A stretch of 64,000 nt of DNA from Actinospineispora acaciae DSM 45401. GTDB lineage: Bacteria; Actinomycetota; Actinomycetes; Mycobacteriales; Pseudonocardiaceae. The notes under the pieces are model-generated. The model saw only the letters and a list, made by a program, of their open reading frames with translations, did no database searches and was not told the DNA's origin. The stretch spans positions 248,001 to 312,000 of the forward strand of contig NZ_JIAI01000010.1 in assembly GCF_000620785.1 (NCBI RefSeq), in the 5' to 3' direction. Positions 28,905-37,044 of this stretch are shown here, one piece after another. Position numbers and translations under genes: made by a program. Numbering within the stretch: position 1 is the first letter of the stretch; each line of letters opens with the position of its first letter.

Positions 28905-31103
28905 TCAGCCGGGGGCGATCTGGTCGGTAGGGGGTGGGGCGATGTCGACAGGGGTCGACCAGTCGCGGAAGGTGAGGTCGACCTCGGGGGTGAGCCTGCG
29001 CAGCGTCCGGTCCTGGGCGTCCAGCCAGAGCAGCTGCGTCTCCGGGCCGTCCTTGGCGCGCCGTCGCATGTCGGCCTTGAGGACGGGATCGGGCTCGCGC
29101 GCGGCGGCCCTGGCCCAGTCGACCACGAGCGCGTAGCGGCGGGCCGGCACTCCGGCGACCGGGTCGTCGGCCGAGCCGAGCAGCGTGACCGCGTCGCCGA
29201 GCCGGGTCAGCTGGCGCGCCGGGTCGACCTCGCGGCGGCGTGAGGCGGCAGTGTCGAGGTGGCCTGTGGCCAGCGGGTTCGTCGAGCCGGGGGTGAGTTC
29301 GAGCCAGGTCTTGCCGGGCGGTAGCGGCGCGCTGCCCGGCATCCGGGTCGGCCTCAGCCAGGCTCGGTCCTGGTCCGGCAGCATGATCACGCTCAGTTCC
29401 ATGTCACCGATGCCGGCGGCACCGTCCTGGATCCGCTCGTCGTAGCGCAGGGCGGCGCCGGCGTCGCCGTAGCGGAACGCCCCGTCGACGTCGATGCTGA
29501 CCGCGCCGGGGCCGGTGCCACCGGTGTGCATGTGAACTTTGCCGGCTTGGTCCGACCGCTGTCGGGCAGTCATCGCGGCGACCAGGTCCGTGGGCGTGGC
29601 GTACCGGGGGGTCGGCGGGGCCGGCGCGGGGGGCGGGGTGGACTGGGGGGTCGGGGTGGCGGGTCGGTGGGACATGACTACGCCCAGGGTGGCCAGCGCG
29701 ATCGCGAGCAGTGCGGCGGCGGCGAGCAGGAGCGGGCCGCGGGGCCGGCGCGGGGCCGGGCGTTTGGACCTGCGCGGGGTGGTCGGCGGGGTCCAGGCGG
29801 TTGGTGCGGTCGAGGCCCTCGGTGGTGGTGGTCGGCGGGGCGGCTTGGTATGGGTGGCCGGTGGTGGCGTCTCGCTCGGCCGAGGCGAGGGCGGGGTTGG
29901 CGGGCTCGGTGTGGGGGCGGGGCGGACGCGGGTCGCTCCGGGCTGCGCGGCGGGTGCGGCGGATGCGGCGGACGGGGTGGGGGCGACGAAAGGGGCAGGA
30001 GGAGTGGGCGCGGCGGGTTCGGTGGGCGCGGCGGGTTCGGCAGACACGGTCGGCGCGGCGGACATGGCGGACACGGACGGAGTTGGCGCGGACTGGGCGG
30101 ACTCGGACTCGGCGCGGGCGGCAGGCGCGGACGCCGACGATCCGCGTTCGGCGGGCACGGGTACGGACGCCGACGACCCGCGTTCGCCGGGCTCGGCGGA
30201 CACGGACACGGACACCGACGGCTCGGTGAACGGCGTGACCTGCGTGGCCAGGCTCTCGGTCACGGCCGGCGGCGGCCAGGCGTCGGGACCGGCGGCACGA
30301 GCCCGCGCCGACAGCCGGACCGCGAGCTCGGCGGCGCTCGGGCGGGCGGCGGGGTCACGCGCAAAACACGGAGCCAGGTAACCGCGCACAACGTCAGGCA
30401 CTCCCGACAGGTCGGGCACGTCATCGACGATCTTCCTGAGCATGGCCACCGCGGTCGCCGTCTCACCGAACGGCCCATGCCCGGCGGCGGCACACACAAC
30501 CACCCCGGCCAGCGAGAATACGTCCGACGGCGCCCCCGCCCGATCCCCCCGCGCCTGCTCCGGCGACATGTACCCCGGCGGGCCGATCACCGCCCCGGTG
30601 TGCGTGATGACCGTAGACCCGAGCGCATGCGCGATCCCGAAGTCGATCAGATACGGCCCGTCCCCCGAGAGCAGCACGTTGGACGGTTTGAGGTCGCGGT
30701 GCACCACGCCCGCGGCATGCATGGCGGCAAGCGCCTCGGCCAACCGCGCGGCCAGCACCTCCACCGCCCCCGCCGGCAACGGCCCCGACTCCGTGACCGC
30801 CTGCTCCAACGTCAACCCCGGCACGTACTCGACGGCCAGCCACGGCCGATGCGCGTCCGGATCCGCGTCGATGACCTTCGCCACCCACGGCGCACCGGCC
30901 GCCCTGGCCGCGGCGACCTCCCGCGCGAACCGCGTCCGGAACCGTGGGTCGGCGGCATACCCAGGGTGGATCGCCTTCACCGCGGCCAGCGAACCGCCCA
31001 CTCCCCGACCGAGGAACACTTCGCCCATCCCCCCGGCCCCGAGCCGGCCGCACAGCCGGAACGGACCCAGCTCGGCCGGGTCCTCCGCCCGCAACGGTTC
31101 CAC
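28905..31103 (-). CDS. receptor-type serine/threonine protein kinase with LppX-like sensor domain
   Basis: 732 residues. Kinase domain at about 13-270 with 'GAGGMGEVFLG', the ATP Lys in 'LAAVKAIHP', 'VVHRDLKPSNVLL', 'YLIDFGIAH' and 'GPPGYMSPEQ'. A low-complexity Ala/Pro/Ser/Thr linker follows (about 280-450), then one membrane segment ('PLLLAAAALLAIALATLGVV') and an extracellular domain of about 240 residues. That domain ends 'FRDWSTPVDIAPPPTDQI', nearly as the lipoprotein at 27360 ends, and shares its layout, unlike the PASTA or NHL sensors common in this class. The GTG start at 31103 has a poor Shine-Dalgarno. Confidence 0.92.
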   Translation of the reverse strand: MEPLRAEDPAELGPFRLCGRLGAGGMGEVFLGRGVGGSLAAVKAIHPGYAADPRFRTRFAREVAAARAAGAPWVAKVIDADPDAHRPWLAVEYVPGLTLEQAVTESGPLPAGAVEVLAARLAEALAAMHAAGVVHRDLKPSNVLLSGDGPYLIDFGIAHALGSTVITHTGAVIGPPGYMSPEQARGDRAGAPSDVFSLAGVVVCAAAGHGPFGETATAVAMLRKIVDDVPDLSGVPDVVRGYLAPCFARDPAARPSAAELAVRLSARARAAGPDAWPPPAVTESLATQVTPFTEPSVSVSVSAEPGERGSSASVPVPAERGSSASAPAARAESESAQSAPTPSVSAMSAAPTVSAEPAAPTEPAAPTPPAPFVAPTPSAASAAPAAQPGATRVRPAPTPSPPTPPSPRPSETPPPATHTKPPRRPPPPRASTAPTAWTPPTTPRRSKRPAPRRPRGPLLLAAAALLAIALATLGVVMSHRPATPTPQSTPPPAPAPPTPRYATPTDLVAAMTARQRSDQAGKVHMHTGGTGPGAVSIDVDGAFRYGDAGAALRYDERIQDGAAGIGDMELSVIMLPDQDRAWLRPTRMPGSAPLPPGKTWLELTPGSTNPLATGHLDTAASRRREVDPARQLTRLGDAVTLLGSADDPVAGVPARRYALVVDWARAAAREPDPVLKADMRRRAKDGPETQLLWLDAQDRTLRRLTPEVDLTFRDWSTPVDIAPPPTDQIAPG

Positions 31104-31150
31104 GAAGCGTCATTCAACATCGTGCACCCCAACCGCGGGTGAACAGAGGC

Positions 31151-31672
31151 TCAGAGGTCGAGCAGCTCCAGCAGGAAGGGCAGCTCGGACGGGTCGTACC
31201 AGGCCAGCTCGTAGTCCTCGGCCTCGCCGAGCAGGAACTCCGCGTCCGGGTCGCCCAGGTCGGCGGCGTCCACGAACTCGGCGGCCTGGCGAACGGCGTG
31301 CTCCGCCTCCGGGTCGTCGATGTGCACCGCCGCGACCGCCGACATCGGGATCGACCCGGACACCCGCACCGCCCCGTCGTCCAGGTCGGGCCTGGCCACC
31401 GCGTTGTCCGTGTCCGCTGCCACCACGACCCGCCGAGGCCAGGCCGGCTGGTCGGCGACCAGCTCGCCGGTCAGCTCCCCGGCGAGCAGCCGCAGCGAGG
31501 CGCGCGCGGCGTCGCGCATCGCGACGTACTCCAGCTCCTCGGTGTCGCCGCCGATGTACGCCTCGCGCAGCGCCGGGGTCAGCGCGAACGCGGTGCCGCC
31601 GAGCGGGTCGAGCACCCCGTCCGCGACCAGCCGGCGCAACATCGGCAGCGTCGCCGGTACGTAGACGCGCAT
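31151..31672 (-). CDS. Rv3231c-like (DUF6912-type) protein
   Basis: 173 residues starting 'MRVYVPATLPMLRRLVADG'. Small, acidic, with no membrane segments; 'AFALTPALREAY', 'EELEYVAMRDAARASLRLL' and 'ELAWYDPSELPFLLELL' are the most family-like parts. From memory it corresponds to M. tuberculosis Rv3231c, adjacent to the tgs3 locus. Function unknown. The start lies 2 bp after the stop of the wax synthase gene, so the two are translationally coupled. Confidence 0.75.
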   Translation of the reverse strand: MRVYVPATLPMLRRLVADGVLDPLGGTAFALTPALREAYIGGDTEELEYVAMRDAARASLRLLAGELTGELVADQPAWPRRVVVAADTDNAVARPDLDDGAVRVSGSIPMSAVAAVHIDDPEAEHAVRQAAEFVDAADLGDPDAEFLLGEAEDYELAWYDPSELPFLLELLDL

Positions 31673-31674
31673 TC

Positions 31675-33096
31675 TCAGCTCACCACGCTCCGCAGTTCGT
31701 CCAGCGACTCCCCGATCATGCCGGCAAGCATGTCGACGTCGCCCATCGCGTCCCGGTCGGCGTTGAGCCCGTAGTACACCCCGCCGTGGTACGAGGTCAG
31801 CCCGATGGCCAGCCCCTGCCCCTTGGCCAGCGGCACCACCGGGAACATCTCCAGCATCGTCGCGCCGGCCGCATACAGCGGGACCTGCGGCCCCGGCACG
31901 TTCGTGACCACCATGTTGAAGATCCGGCTGGACATCCCGCTGGCCGCCCGCGCGCCCAGCGCGTGCAGCGTCGCCGGCGCGAACCCGCCCAGCTTGACCA
32001 GCACCTGCGCCCCGACGGACCGCCCGCTGTCCGCGTGCGCGCGCATCTGGTGCGCCACCTGGTGCAGCCGCACCACCGCGTTCGCCTCGCCGACCGGCAG
32101 GTCCACCAGGAACGACGCCACCCGGCTGCCCAACGCGCCGGTGGCCGCGTCGCCATCCGTCGCAGCCGCCCACTCCGGTGAGGCGCGCACCGACAGCGGC
32201 ACCATCGCGCGCACCGAGCTGGACGAGGTCACCGGCTCGCCCCTGGCCAGCAGCCAGTTGCGCATCGCGCCGGACACCACCGCCAGCACCACGTCGTTCA
32301 CCGCGCAGCCGTGCGCGGCGCGCACCGCGCGGTAGTCGTCCAGCTTCGTGCGGGCCACCGCGAACCGGCGCTGCGCGGACACCGAGACGTTCAGCGGGCT
32401 GCCCGGCGCGCGGCTGGTCGCGGTCCGCACCACGGTGGCGACCTGGCCGATCACGTCGACCACCTTGCCGGCGGTGGCCGCCACGTCCCCGGCGGCGGAA
32501 CGCACGTTGTCCACCACCTCGCTGGGCCGCTGCCAGGCGTCGAACACCGCGTCGGCCATCAGCCGCAGGCCGCTCGGCTCCTCGCGCGGCTCCCAGTCGA
32601 CGCCGAAGTCCTCGCCGGGCGCGGGCGAGTCGTCCAGGATCACCTGCGCGATGTCGACCGCCCTGATGCCGTCCACCAGCGCCTGGTGCGTCTTGGTGAA
32701 CATCGCGATCCGGTTCTGCCCCAGGCCCTCGACCAGGTACATCTCCCACAGCGGGCGGGTGTGGTCCAGCGGCCGGGACATCAGCCGGGCGATCAGGTCG
32801 TGCAGCGCGCGCTCGGTGCCGTGCTTGGGCAGCGCGGAGCGGCGCACGTGGTAGGCCAGGTCGAAGTCCGGGTCGTCCACCCAGACCGGCCTGGCCAGCC
32901 CGCCGGGGACGTGGCGCACCTTCTGCCGATACCGGGGCACCAGGCCGATCCGCTGCTCGATCAGCCGCAGCAGCCGCTGGTAGTCGAACCCGGACCGGGG
33001 ACGTTTGAAGATCGCGACAGCGCCGACGTGCATCGGTGTGGACGGCTGTTCCAGGTACAGGAACGAGGCGTCCAACGCCGACAGGCGATCCGGCAT
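31675..33096 (-). CDS. wax ester synthase/diacylglycerol acyltransferase (WS/DGAT)
   Basis: 473 residues. N-terminal 'LSALDASFLYLEQPSTPMHV', the condensation-type active site at about 137-143, C-terminal 'NMVVTNVPGPQVPLY' and 'LTSYHGGVYYGLNAD' are all standard for the family, which makes triacylglycerol or wax esters from acyl-CoA. The active site reads H-Q-A-L-V-D-G instead of H-H-x-x-x-D-G: the second His, taken as the general base, is Gln138 (codon CAG at 32685-32683). It may have low or altered activity. ATG at 33096 has GAGG at 9 bases. Operon with the Rv3231c-like gene. Confidence 0.9.
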   Translation of the reverse strand: MPDRLSALDASFLYLEQPSTPMHVGAVAIFKRPRSGFDYQRLLRLIEQRIGLVPRYRQKVRHVPGGLARPVWVDDPDFDLAYHVRRSALPKHGTERALHDLIARLMSRPLDHTRPLWEMYLVEGLGQNRIAMFTKTHQALVDGIRAVDIAQVILDDSPAPGEDFGVDWEPREEPSGLRLMADAVFDAWQRPSEVVDNVRSAAGDVAATAGKVVDVIGQVATVVRTATSRAPGSPLNVSVSAQRRFAVARTKLDDYRAVRAAHGCAVNDVVLAVVSGAMRNWLLARGEPVTSSSSVRAMVPLSVRASPEWAAATDGDAATGALGSRVASFLVDLPVGEANAVVRLHQVAHQMRAHADSGRSVGAQVLVKLGGFAPATLHALGARAASGMSSRIFNMVVTNVPGPQVPLYAAGATMLEMFPVVPLAKGQGLAIGLTSYHGGVYYGLNADRDAMGDVDMLAGMIGESLDELRSVVS

Positions 33097-33129
33097 GGCG
33101 CGATCCTCGCACAGTGTCATGCTCAACAG

Positions 33130-33927
33130 GTGAACGCCGCCGCCGATCAACCCGCCGATCGACCCGCCGATCAACGCAGCCCCAAGGACACGTTCATCAC
33201 CGTGTACGGGCGCAAGCCCGTGCTCGAAGCCCTGTCCGATCCCACCCTGACGGTGGACAAGGTCATCGCGGCGGACAACGCCCGGGGCGACTCCCTGTCG
33301 AAGATCCTCTCCGCCGCGCGCGGCCGGAACGTGCCGGTGCGCCGGGCCAGCGCGCACCGGGTCAAGGTGCTGGCCGGCAACGGTCACCACGACCAGGGCG
33401 TGCTGGCCGACGTGGTCGCGCCGGAGATGCGCCCGGTCGCCGACTACCTCGACGCACTGGACCCGCAAGCGCCCTGCGCCCTGTTCGTCCTGGACGCCGT
33501 GACCAACCCGGCCAACGTCGGCATGGTGCTCCGAACCGCCACCGCGGCCGGCCTGGACGGCGTGCTGGTCCCCCGCCGAGGCGTGCCGGCCATCGACCCG
33601 CTCGTGATCAAGGCCTCCGCCGGCGTGGCCTTCCGCGCCCCGGTCCTGCGCGCCTCCACCGCCGCCGACGGCTGCGCCGCCCTGCGCGCCGCCGGGGTCA
33701 CCGTCCTCGGCCTGGCCGGCGACGCACCCCGTGACCTGCTCTCCGACGAACTCCCGCCCAGGCTCGCGCTCGTACTCGGCAACGAGACCGACGGCCTGTC
33801 CGCCGACGTCCGCGCCCACCTCGACGGCACCGTGGCCATCCCCATGCACGCCGGCGTCGAGTCCCTGAACGTGGCCTGCGCCGCCGCCGTGGCCGCCTAC
33901 CGCCTGCGCCACCCCGTGAGTGGTTAG
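33130..33927 (+). CDS. TrmH/SpoU family RNA 2'-O-methyltransferase
   Basis: 265 residues of the SPOUT class. N-terminal substrate-binding part ('VYGRKPVLEALS') and a knotted C-terminal domain with motif 1 'NPANVGMVLRTATAAG', motif 2 'LALVLGNETDGLS' and motif 3 'VAIPMHAGVESLNVACAAAV'. It methylates a ribose 2'-OH of rRNA or tRNA with SAM; the target base cannot be told, and resistance-type methyltransferases share the fold. The stop codon TAG lies inside the 5' arm of a GTGAGTGG hairpin. Divergent from the wax synthase. Confidence 0.92.
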   Translation: MNAAADQPADRPADQRSPKDTFITVYGRKPVLEALSDPTLTVDKVIAADNARGDSLSKILSAARGRNVPVRRASAHRVKVLAGNGHHDQGVLADVVAPEMRPVADYLDALDPQAPCALFVLDAVTNPANVGMVLRTATAAGLDGVLVPRRGVPAIDPLVIKASAGVAFRAPVLRASTAADGCAALRAAGVTVLGLAGDAPRDLLSDELPPRLALVLGNETDGLSADVRAHLDGTVAIPMHAGVESLNVACAAAVAAYRLRHPVSG

Positions 33928-33967
33928 CGTTGTCTCACGATGTCAGGGCAACGCTTACCACTCACGG
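33914..33967. repeat. GTGAGTGG hairpin element, copy 2
   Basis: CCGTGAGTGGTTAGCGTTG (33914-33932) pairs with 33949-33967 with a single mismatch over 19 bp; loop of 16 bases. Its 5' arm contains the last codons and stop of the methyltransferase gene, and it ends 17 bp before the lldD start. Confidence 0.85.
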
Positions 33968-33983
33968 CTCTTAAGCTGAGCGC

Positions 33984-35210
33984 ATGGTGCACCGACGCAT
34001 GCCTCGCCCGTCCGAGCTCCGTGAGCTGCTCCGCCCGGCCCCGTTCACACTGGACGCCACCGAGCGCCGGCTCAACCGGGCGGCCTCCATCGGCGACCTG
34101 CGCACGCTCGCCCGCCGGCGGGCACCGCGCGCGGTGTTCGACTACACCGACGGCGCGGCCGGGGTCGGCGAGCTGGCGCTGCGGCGGGCGCGGGAGACGT
34201 TCGCGCGCCTGGAGTTCCACCCCACGGTGCTCACCGACGTCTCCGGGGTGAACACCGAGACGACCATCCTGGGCAAGCCGTCCGCGCAGCCGTTCGCGCT
34301 GGCCCCGACCGGTTTCACCCGGATGATGCACACCGAGGGCGAGCGCGCCGTGGTCAAGGTGGCGCAGCGCGAGCGGATCCCGTACGCGCTGTCCACCATG
34401 GGCACCACCACGATCGAGGACTTCGCCGCCGCCGGCCCGGACGCCCGCAAGTGGTTCCAGCTCTACCTGTGGCGCGACCGCGCGCCGGCCAAGGACCTGG
34501 TCGAGCGGGCGGCCGCCGCCGGCTTCGACACGCTCATGCTCACCCTGGACACCAAGGTGGCCGGCGCCCGGCTGCGCGACGTCCGCAACGGCCTGGCCAT
34601 CCCGCCGCAGCTGACCCTGCGCACCTTCCTGGACGGCGCGACGCACCCGCGCTGGTGGTTCGACTTCATCACCACCGAGCCGCTCACGTTCGCCAACCTG
34701 GCCGGCGCCAGCGACGGCACCCCGGGCGTGCTCATCGACCGCGTCTTCGACCCGGCCATCACGCTGGCCGACCTGGAGTGGCTGCGTGGCCACTGGCCGC
34801 ACAAGCTCGTGGCCAAGGGCGTGCAGTCGGTGGCCGACGCCAAGGCGGTCGTGGCCGCGGGCGCCGATGCGGTGCTGCTGTCCAACCACGGTGGCCGCCA
34901 GCTCGACCGCGCCCCGGTGCCGCTCGAGCTCGTGCCGGCCGTGCGCGAGGAGCTCGACGGCCAGGCCGAGGTGCTGGTCGACACGGGCATCACGACCGGC
35001 GCCGACGTGGTGGCCGCGATGGCGCTCGGCGCGCACGGCACCCTGGTCGGCCGGGCCTATCTGTACGGCCTGATGGCCGGCGGCGAACGCGGCGTCGCCC
35101 GCGCCGTACGGATCTTGGCCGACGAGGTCGCGCGGACGATGGCGCTACTCGGTGTAACCGAGATCGGCCAGCTCCGCCCCGACCACGTGAGCCTGCGCCC
35201 CGGCCGCTGA
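33984..35210 (+). CDS. lldD: L-lactate dehydrogenase (FMN), LldD2-like
   Basis: 408 residues of the alpha-hydroxy-acid oxidase family. Seen: 'PRAVFDYTDGAAG', 'ALAPTGFTRMMHTEGE', 'KWFQLYLWRDR', 'GARLRDVRNGLAIPP', the active-site His in 'LLSNHGGRQLDRAP' and FMN-binding 'VDTGITTGADVVAAMALG'. It oxidises L-lactate to pyruvate, passing electrons to the quinone pool. The insert between 'DTKVAGARLRD' and the second half and the whole alignment resemble M. tuberculosis LldD2 as I remember it. No permease or regulator gene is adjacent. Confidence 0.93.
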   Translation: MVHRRMPRPSELRELLRPAPFTLDATERRLNRAASIGDLRTLARRRAPRAVFDYTDGAAGVGELALRRARETFARLEFHPTVLTDVSGVNTETTILGKPSAQPFALAPTGFTRMMHTEGERAVVKVAQRERIPYALSTMGTTTIEDFAAAGPDARKWFQLYLWRDRAPAKDLVERAAAAGFDTLMLTLDTKVAGARLRDVRNGLAIPPQLTLRTFLDGATHPRWWFDFITTEPLTFANLAGASDGTPGVLIDRVFDPAITLADLEWLRGHWPHKLVAKGVQSVADAKAVVAAGADAVLLSNHGGRQLDRAPVPLELVPAVREELDGQAEVLVDTGITTGADVVAAMALGAHGTLVGRAYLYGLMAGGERGVARAVRILADEVARTMALLGVTEIGQLRPDHVSLRPGR

Positions 35211-35238
35211 CCCTCGCCCGGTCCACGCCCGCTCACTG

Positions 35239-35275
35239 CCGCGCTCGCGCCGGATTCGGCAAGGTGCGAGCGCGG
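35239..35275 (+). terminator. hairpin terminator after lldD
   Basis: CCGCGCTCGC (35239-35248) pairs perfectly with GCGAGCGCGG (35266-35275); loop of 17 bases, 29 bases after the stop. Confidence 0.65.
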
Positions 35276-35477
35276 TGGTCGGGCTGTTGACCGGACGTCG
35301 TTTCGACGGTTATCGTGAGCCTGCTCGTCGCGAAGAGCGTCGGTGTGCCGTTGTCCGCCGTAGCTCGACGGGCCTGTGAGGTCTCGGTGGGAAGGTGCCG
35401 CGGAGGCCAGGTTCATTAACTATGTCCTGGTCATGCCCGCATGCGGTGCGGGCGGCCCTGTCTGTCTGGATTCACCG

Positions 35478-35882
35478 ATGACTGCCGTCATGGAAAACAA
35501 CGTCATGCAGTACCCGCTGGTCAGGTTCGTCGCGGACGGACTGCGCGACACCATCGCCTCGTTCGGCACCGGCGAACTGCCGCTGCACCGGCTCTCCTGG
35601 GAGCTGCACACTCGAATCGAGTCCCTCTCCGAGTTCGCCGGCCGGCGTTCGCTGGCCGAGCTGCGGTCCTGGCAGCGCTATGTCGAGGCCCTCGACACGG
35701 TGCTCAGGGAGACCGGCCGGGAGGGCCTGACCGCCCACGAAGAACACACCCTCGCCGGCGCGTTGGTTGCGCTGCGTGACACCCTCGACAAGCTCGACCC
35801 ACCGGCCACAGCGGGCTCCGGGTCCCCGATTTCGGCCGGCGCCACGTCCGCTCGGCCCGACGGGGCGGCACCGGTCCGGTGA
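35478..35882 (+). CDS. hypothetical protein
   Basis: 134 residues from the ATG at 35478 ('MTAVMENNVMQYPLVRFV'); starts at 35490 and 35505 are also possible. Helical throughout the first 100 residues ('LRDTIASFGTGELPLHRLSW', 'ELRSWQRYVEALDTVLRET', 'LVALRDTLDKLD'), then a low-complexity tail. No signal peptide, membrane segment or known motif. The N-terminal composition (acidic and aromatic) is that of a soluble cytosolic protein. It stands alone, with a 267-bp upstream gap and the TGGCCA array directly downstream. Confidence 0.6.
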   Translation: MTAVMENNVMQYPLVRFVADGLRDTIASFGTGELPLHRLSWELHTRIESLSEFAGRRSLAELRSWQRYVEALDTVLRETGREGLTAHEEHTLAGALVALRDTLDKLDPPATAGSGSPISAGATSARPDGAAPVR

Positions 35883-35898
35883 TCCACGCCCGCCCCCG

Positions 35899-36177
35899 TG
35901 GCCACGGTCACGGCGGCCACCCGTGGCCACAAACCACCATCTGTGGCCATCACACCGGGCCTGGCCACCAACGGCTGTTTGTGGCCACCGAACCACCCGT
36001 GGCCACAAACAGCGACTTGTGGCCATCGAACGACCCATGGCCACAAAAGATCACTTGTGGCCATCACACCACGCGTGGCCACCAACGGTCACTTGTGGCC
36101 ACCGAACACCCCGTGGCCACAAACAACAGCTTGTGGCCACCGCACCACCCGTGGCCACAAGCGACGACTTGTGGCCA
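35899..36177. repeat. 38-bp tandem array of TGGCCA-bounded hairpins
   Basis: Fifteen TGGCCA palindromes start at 35899, 35924, 35944, 35962, 35982, 36000, 36020, 36038, 36058, 36076, 36096, 36114, 36134, 36152 and 36172. From 35924 on the spacing alternates 20, 18, 20, 18 without exception: a 38-bp unit repeated 6.7 times. Each 26-bp half, TGGCCACAA-N8-TTGTGGCCA, is a hairpin with variable loop; the 12-base linker is near CCGAACCACCCG. Units 1-3 resemble units 4-6, giving a 114-bp higher-order period. It fills the gap between two convergent genes and is not a coding repeat because 38 is not a multiple of 3. Confidence 0.95.
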
Positions 36178-36189
36178 CCGCGAACGGCC

Positions 36190-37044
36190 TCAGTCCAGCG
36201 CCCGGCGGAGGAAGCCCTTGAGGCCGAGCCAGGCGAACCCGACGATGGCCGCCACGGTGACCAGCAGGCACAACCAGTACGGCAGGTGGGGGACCGACGG
36301 CACGAGCGATGCCCGGATCCCTTCGCTGACGTAGGTCAGGGGGTTGAGCGCGCAGAGCACCTGAAACCACCGCACGTTCGTCAGGGCCTGCCACGGGAAC
36401 TGCACCGAACCGGTGAACATGAGCGGGGCGAAGATCACCGCGAACAGCACGTTGATCCGCCGCGCCGGCACCAGCGTGCCGATCGTCAGTCCCATCGTGC
36501 CGCCGAGCAGGGCGCCCAGCGCCGTGCTCAGCAGGGCCGGCGCCAACCCGCCGACCGGCCAGGACACGTCGTCCAGCACGAGGAACCCGACCGGCACCAT
36601 GAGCACCGCCGCGAGCAGCCCGCGCAACGCGCCGAACACGATCTTCTCCACCCCGACCCACGGGATCGGGATGGGCGCGAGCAGCCGGTCCTCGATCTCC
36701 CTGGTCCAGGCGAAGTCCAGGACCAGCGGGAACGCCACCGCCTGCAGCGCACCGAAGAACGCGTTCAGCGCGAGCAGCCCGGGGAGCATGATCCGCCCGT
36801 AGTCGCCGGTCACGAACCCCGCGCCGCCGAGCACGGTGGCGAAGATGAACAGGAAGAAGAACGGCTGGATCAACACCTGCGCGAGGAACGCGCCCAGCTC
36901 CTTACCGGTGACGTGCACGTCCCGGCTCAGCACGGCGAGGAACACCCGCGCCGAGGATGACGGCTGCCCCGCCGCGTCCGGCCCCGGTCCGCCGGGCTCG
37001 CTCGCCCACGGCCGCCGTGACGTCCGCTCGACCGAACGACTCAT
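36190..37044 (-). CDS. ABC-2 type exporter permease (DrrB-like)
   Basis: 284 residues with six hydrophobic segments and the ABC-2 signature 'LNPLTYVSEGIRASLV' near the C-terminus. Forms an export pump with the ATPase encoded just upstream; ATGA overlap of 4 bp shows coupling. DrrAB-type pumps export daunorubicin-like drugs or lipids; the cargo here is unknown. A 35-residue hydrophilic N-tail precedes the first membrane segment. Its 3' end faces the TGGCCA array. Confidence 0.9.
   Translation of the reverse strand: MSRSVERTSRRPWASEPGGPGPDAAGQPSSSARVFLAVLSRDVHVTGKELGAFLAQVLIQPFFFLFIFATVLGGAGFVTGDYGRIMLPGLLALNAFFGALQAVAFPLVLDFAWTREIEDRLLAPIPIPWVGVEKIVFGALRGLLAAVLMVPVGFLVLDDVSWPVGGLAPALLSTALGALLGGTMGLTIGTLVPARRINVLFAVIFAPLMFTGSVQFPWQALTNVRWFQVLCALNPLTYVSEGIRASLVPSVPHLPYWLCLLVTVAAIVGFAWLGLKGFLRRALD

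Noticed and set aside
35899..36177. CRISPR array
   Set aside because: The conserved parts are only 6-10 bases and the variable parts 8-12 bases, with no cas genes nearby; the period of 38 bp is far below repeat-plus-spacer length.
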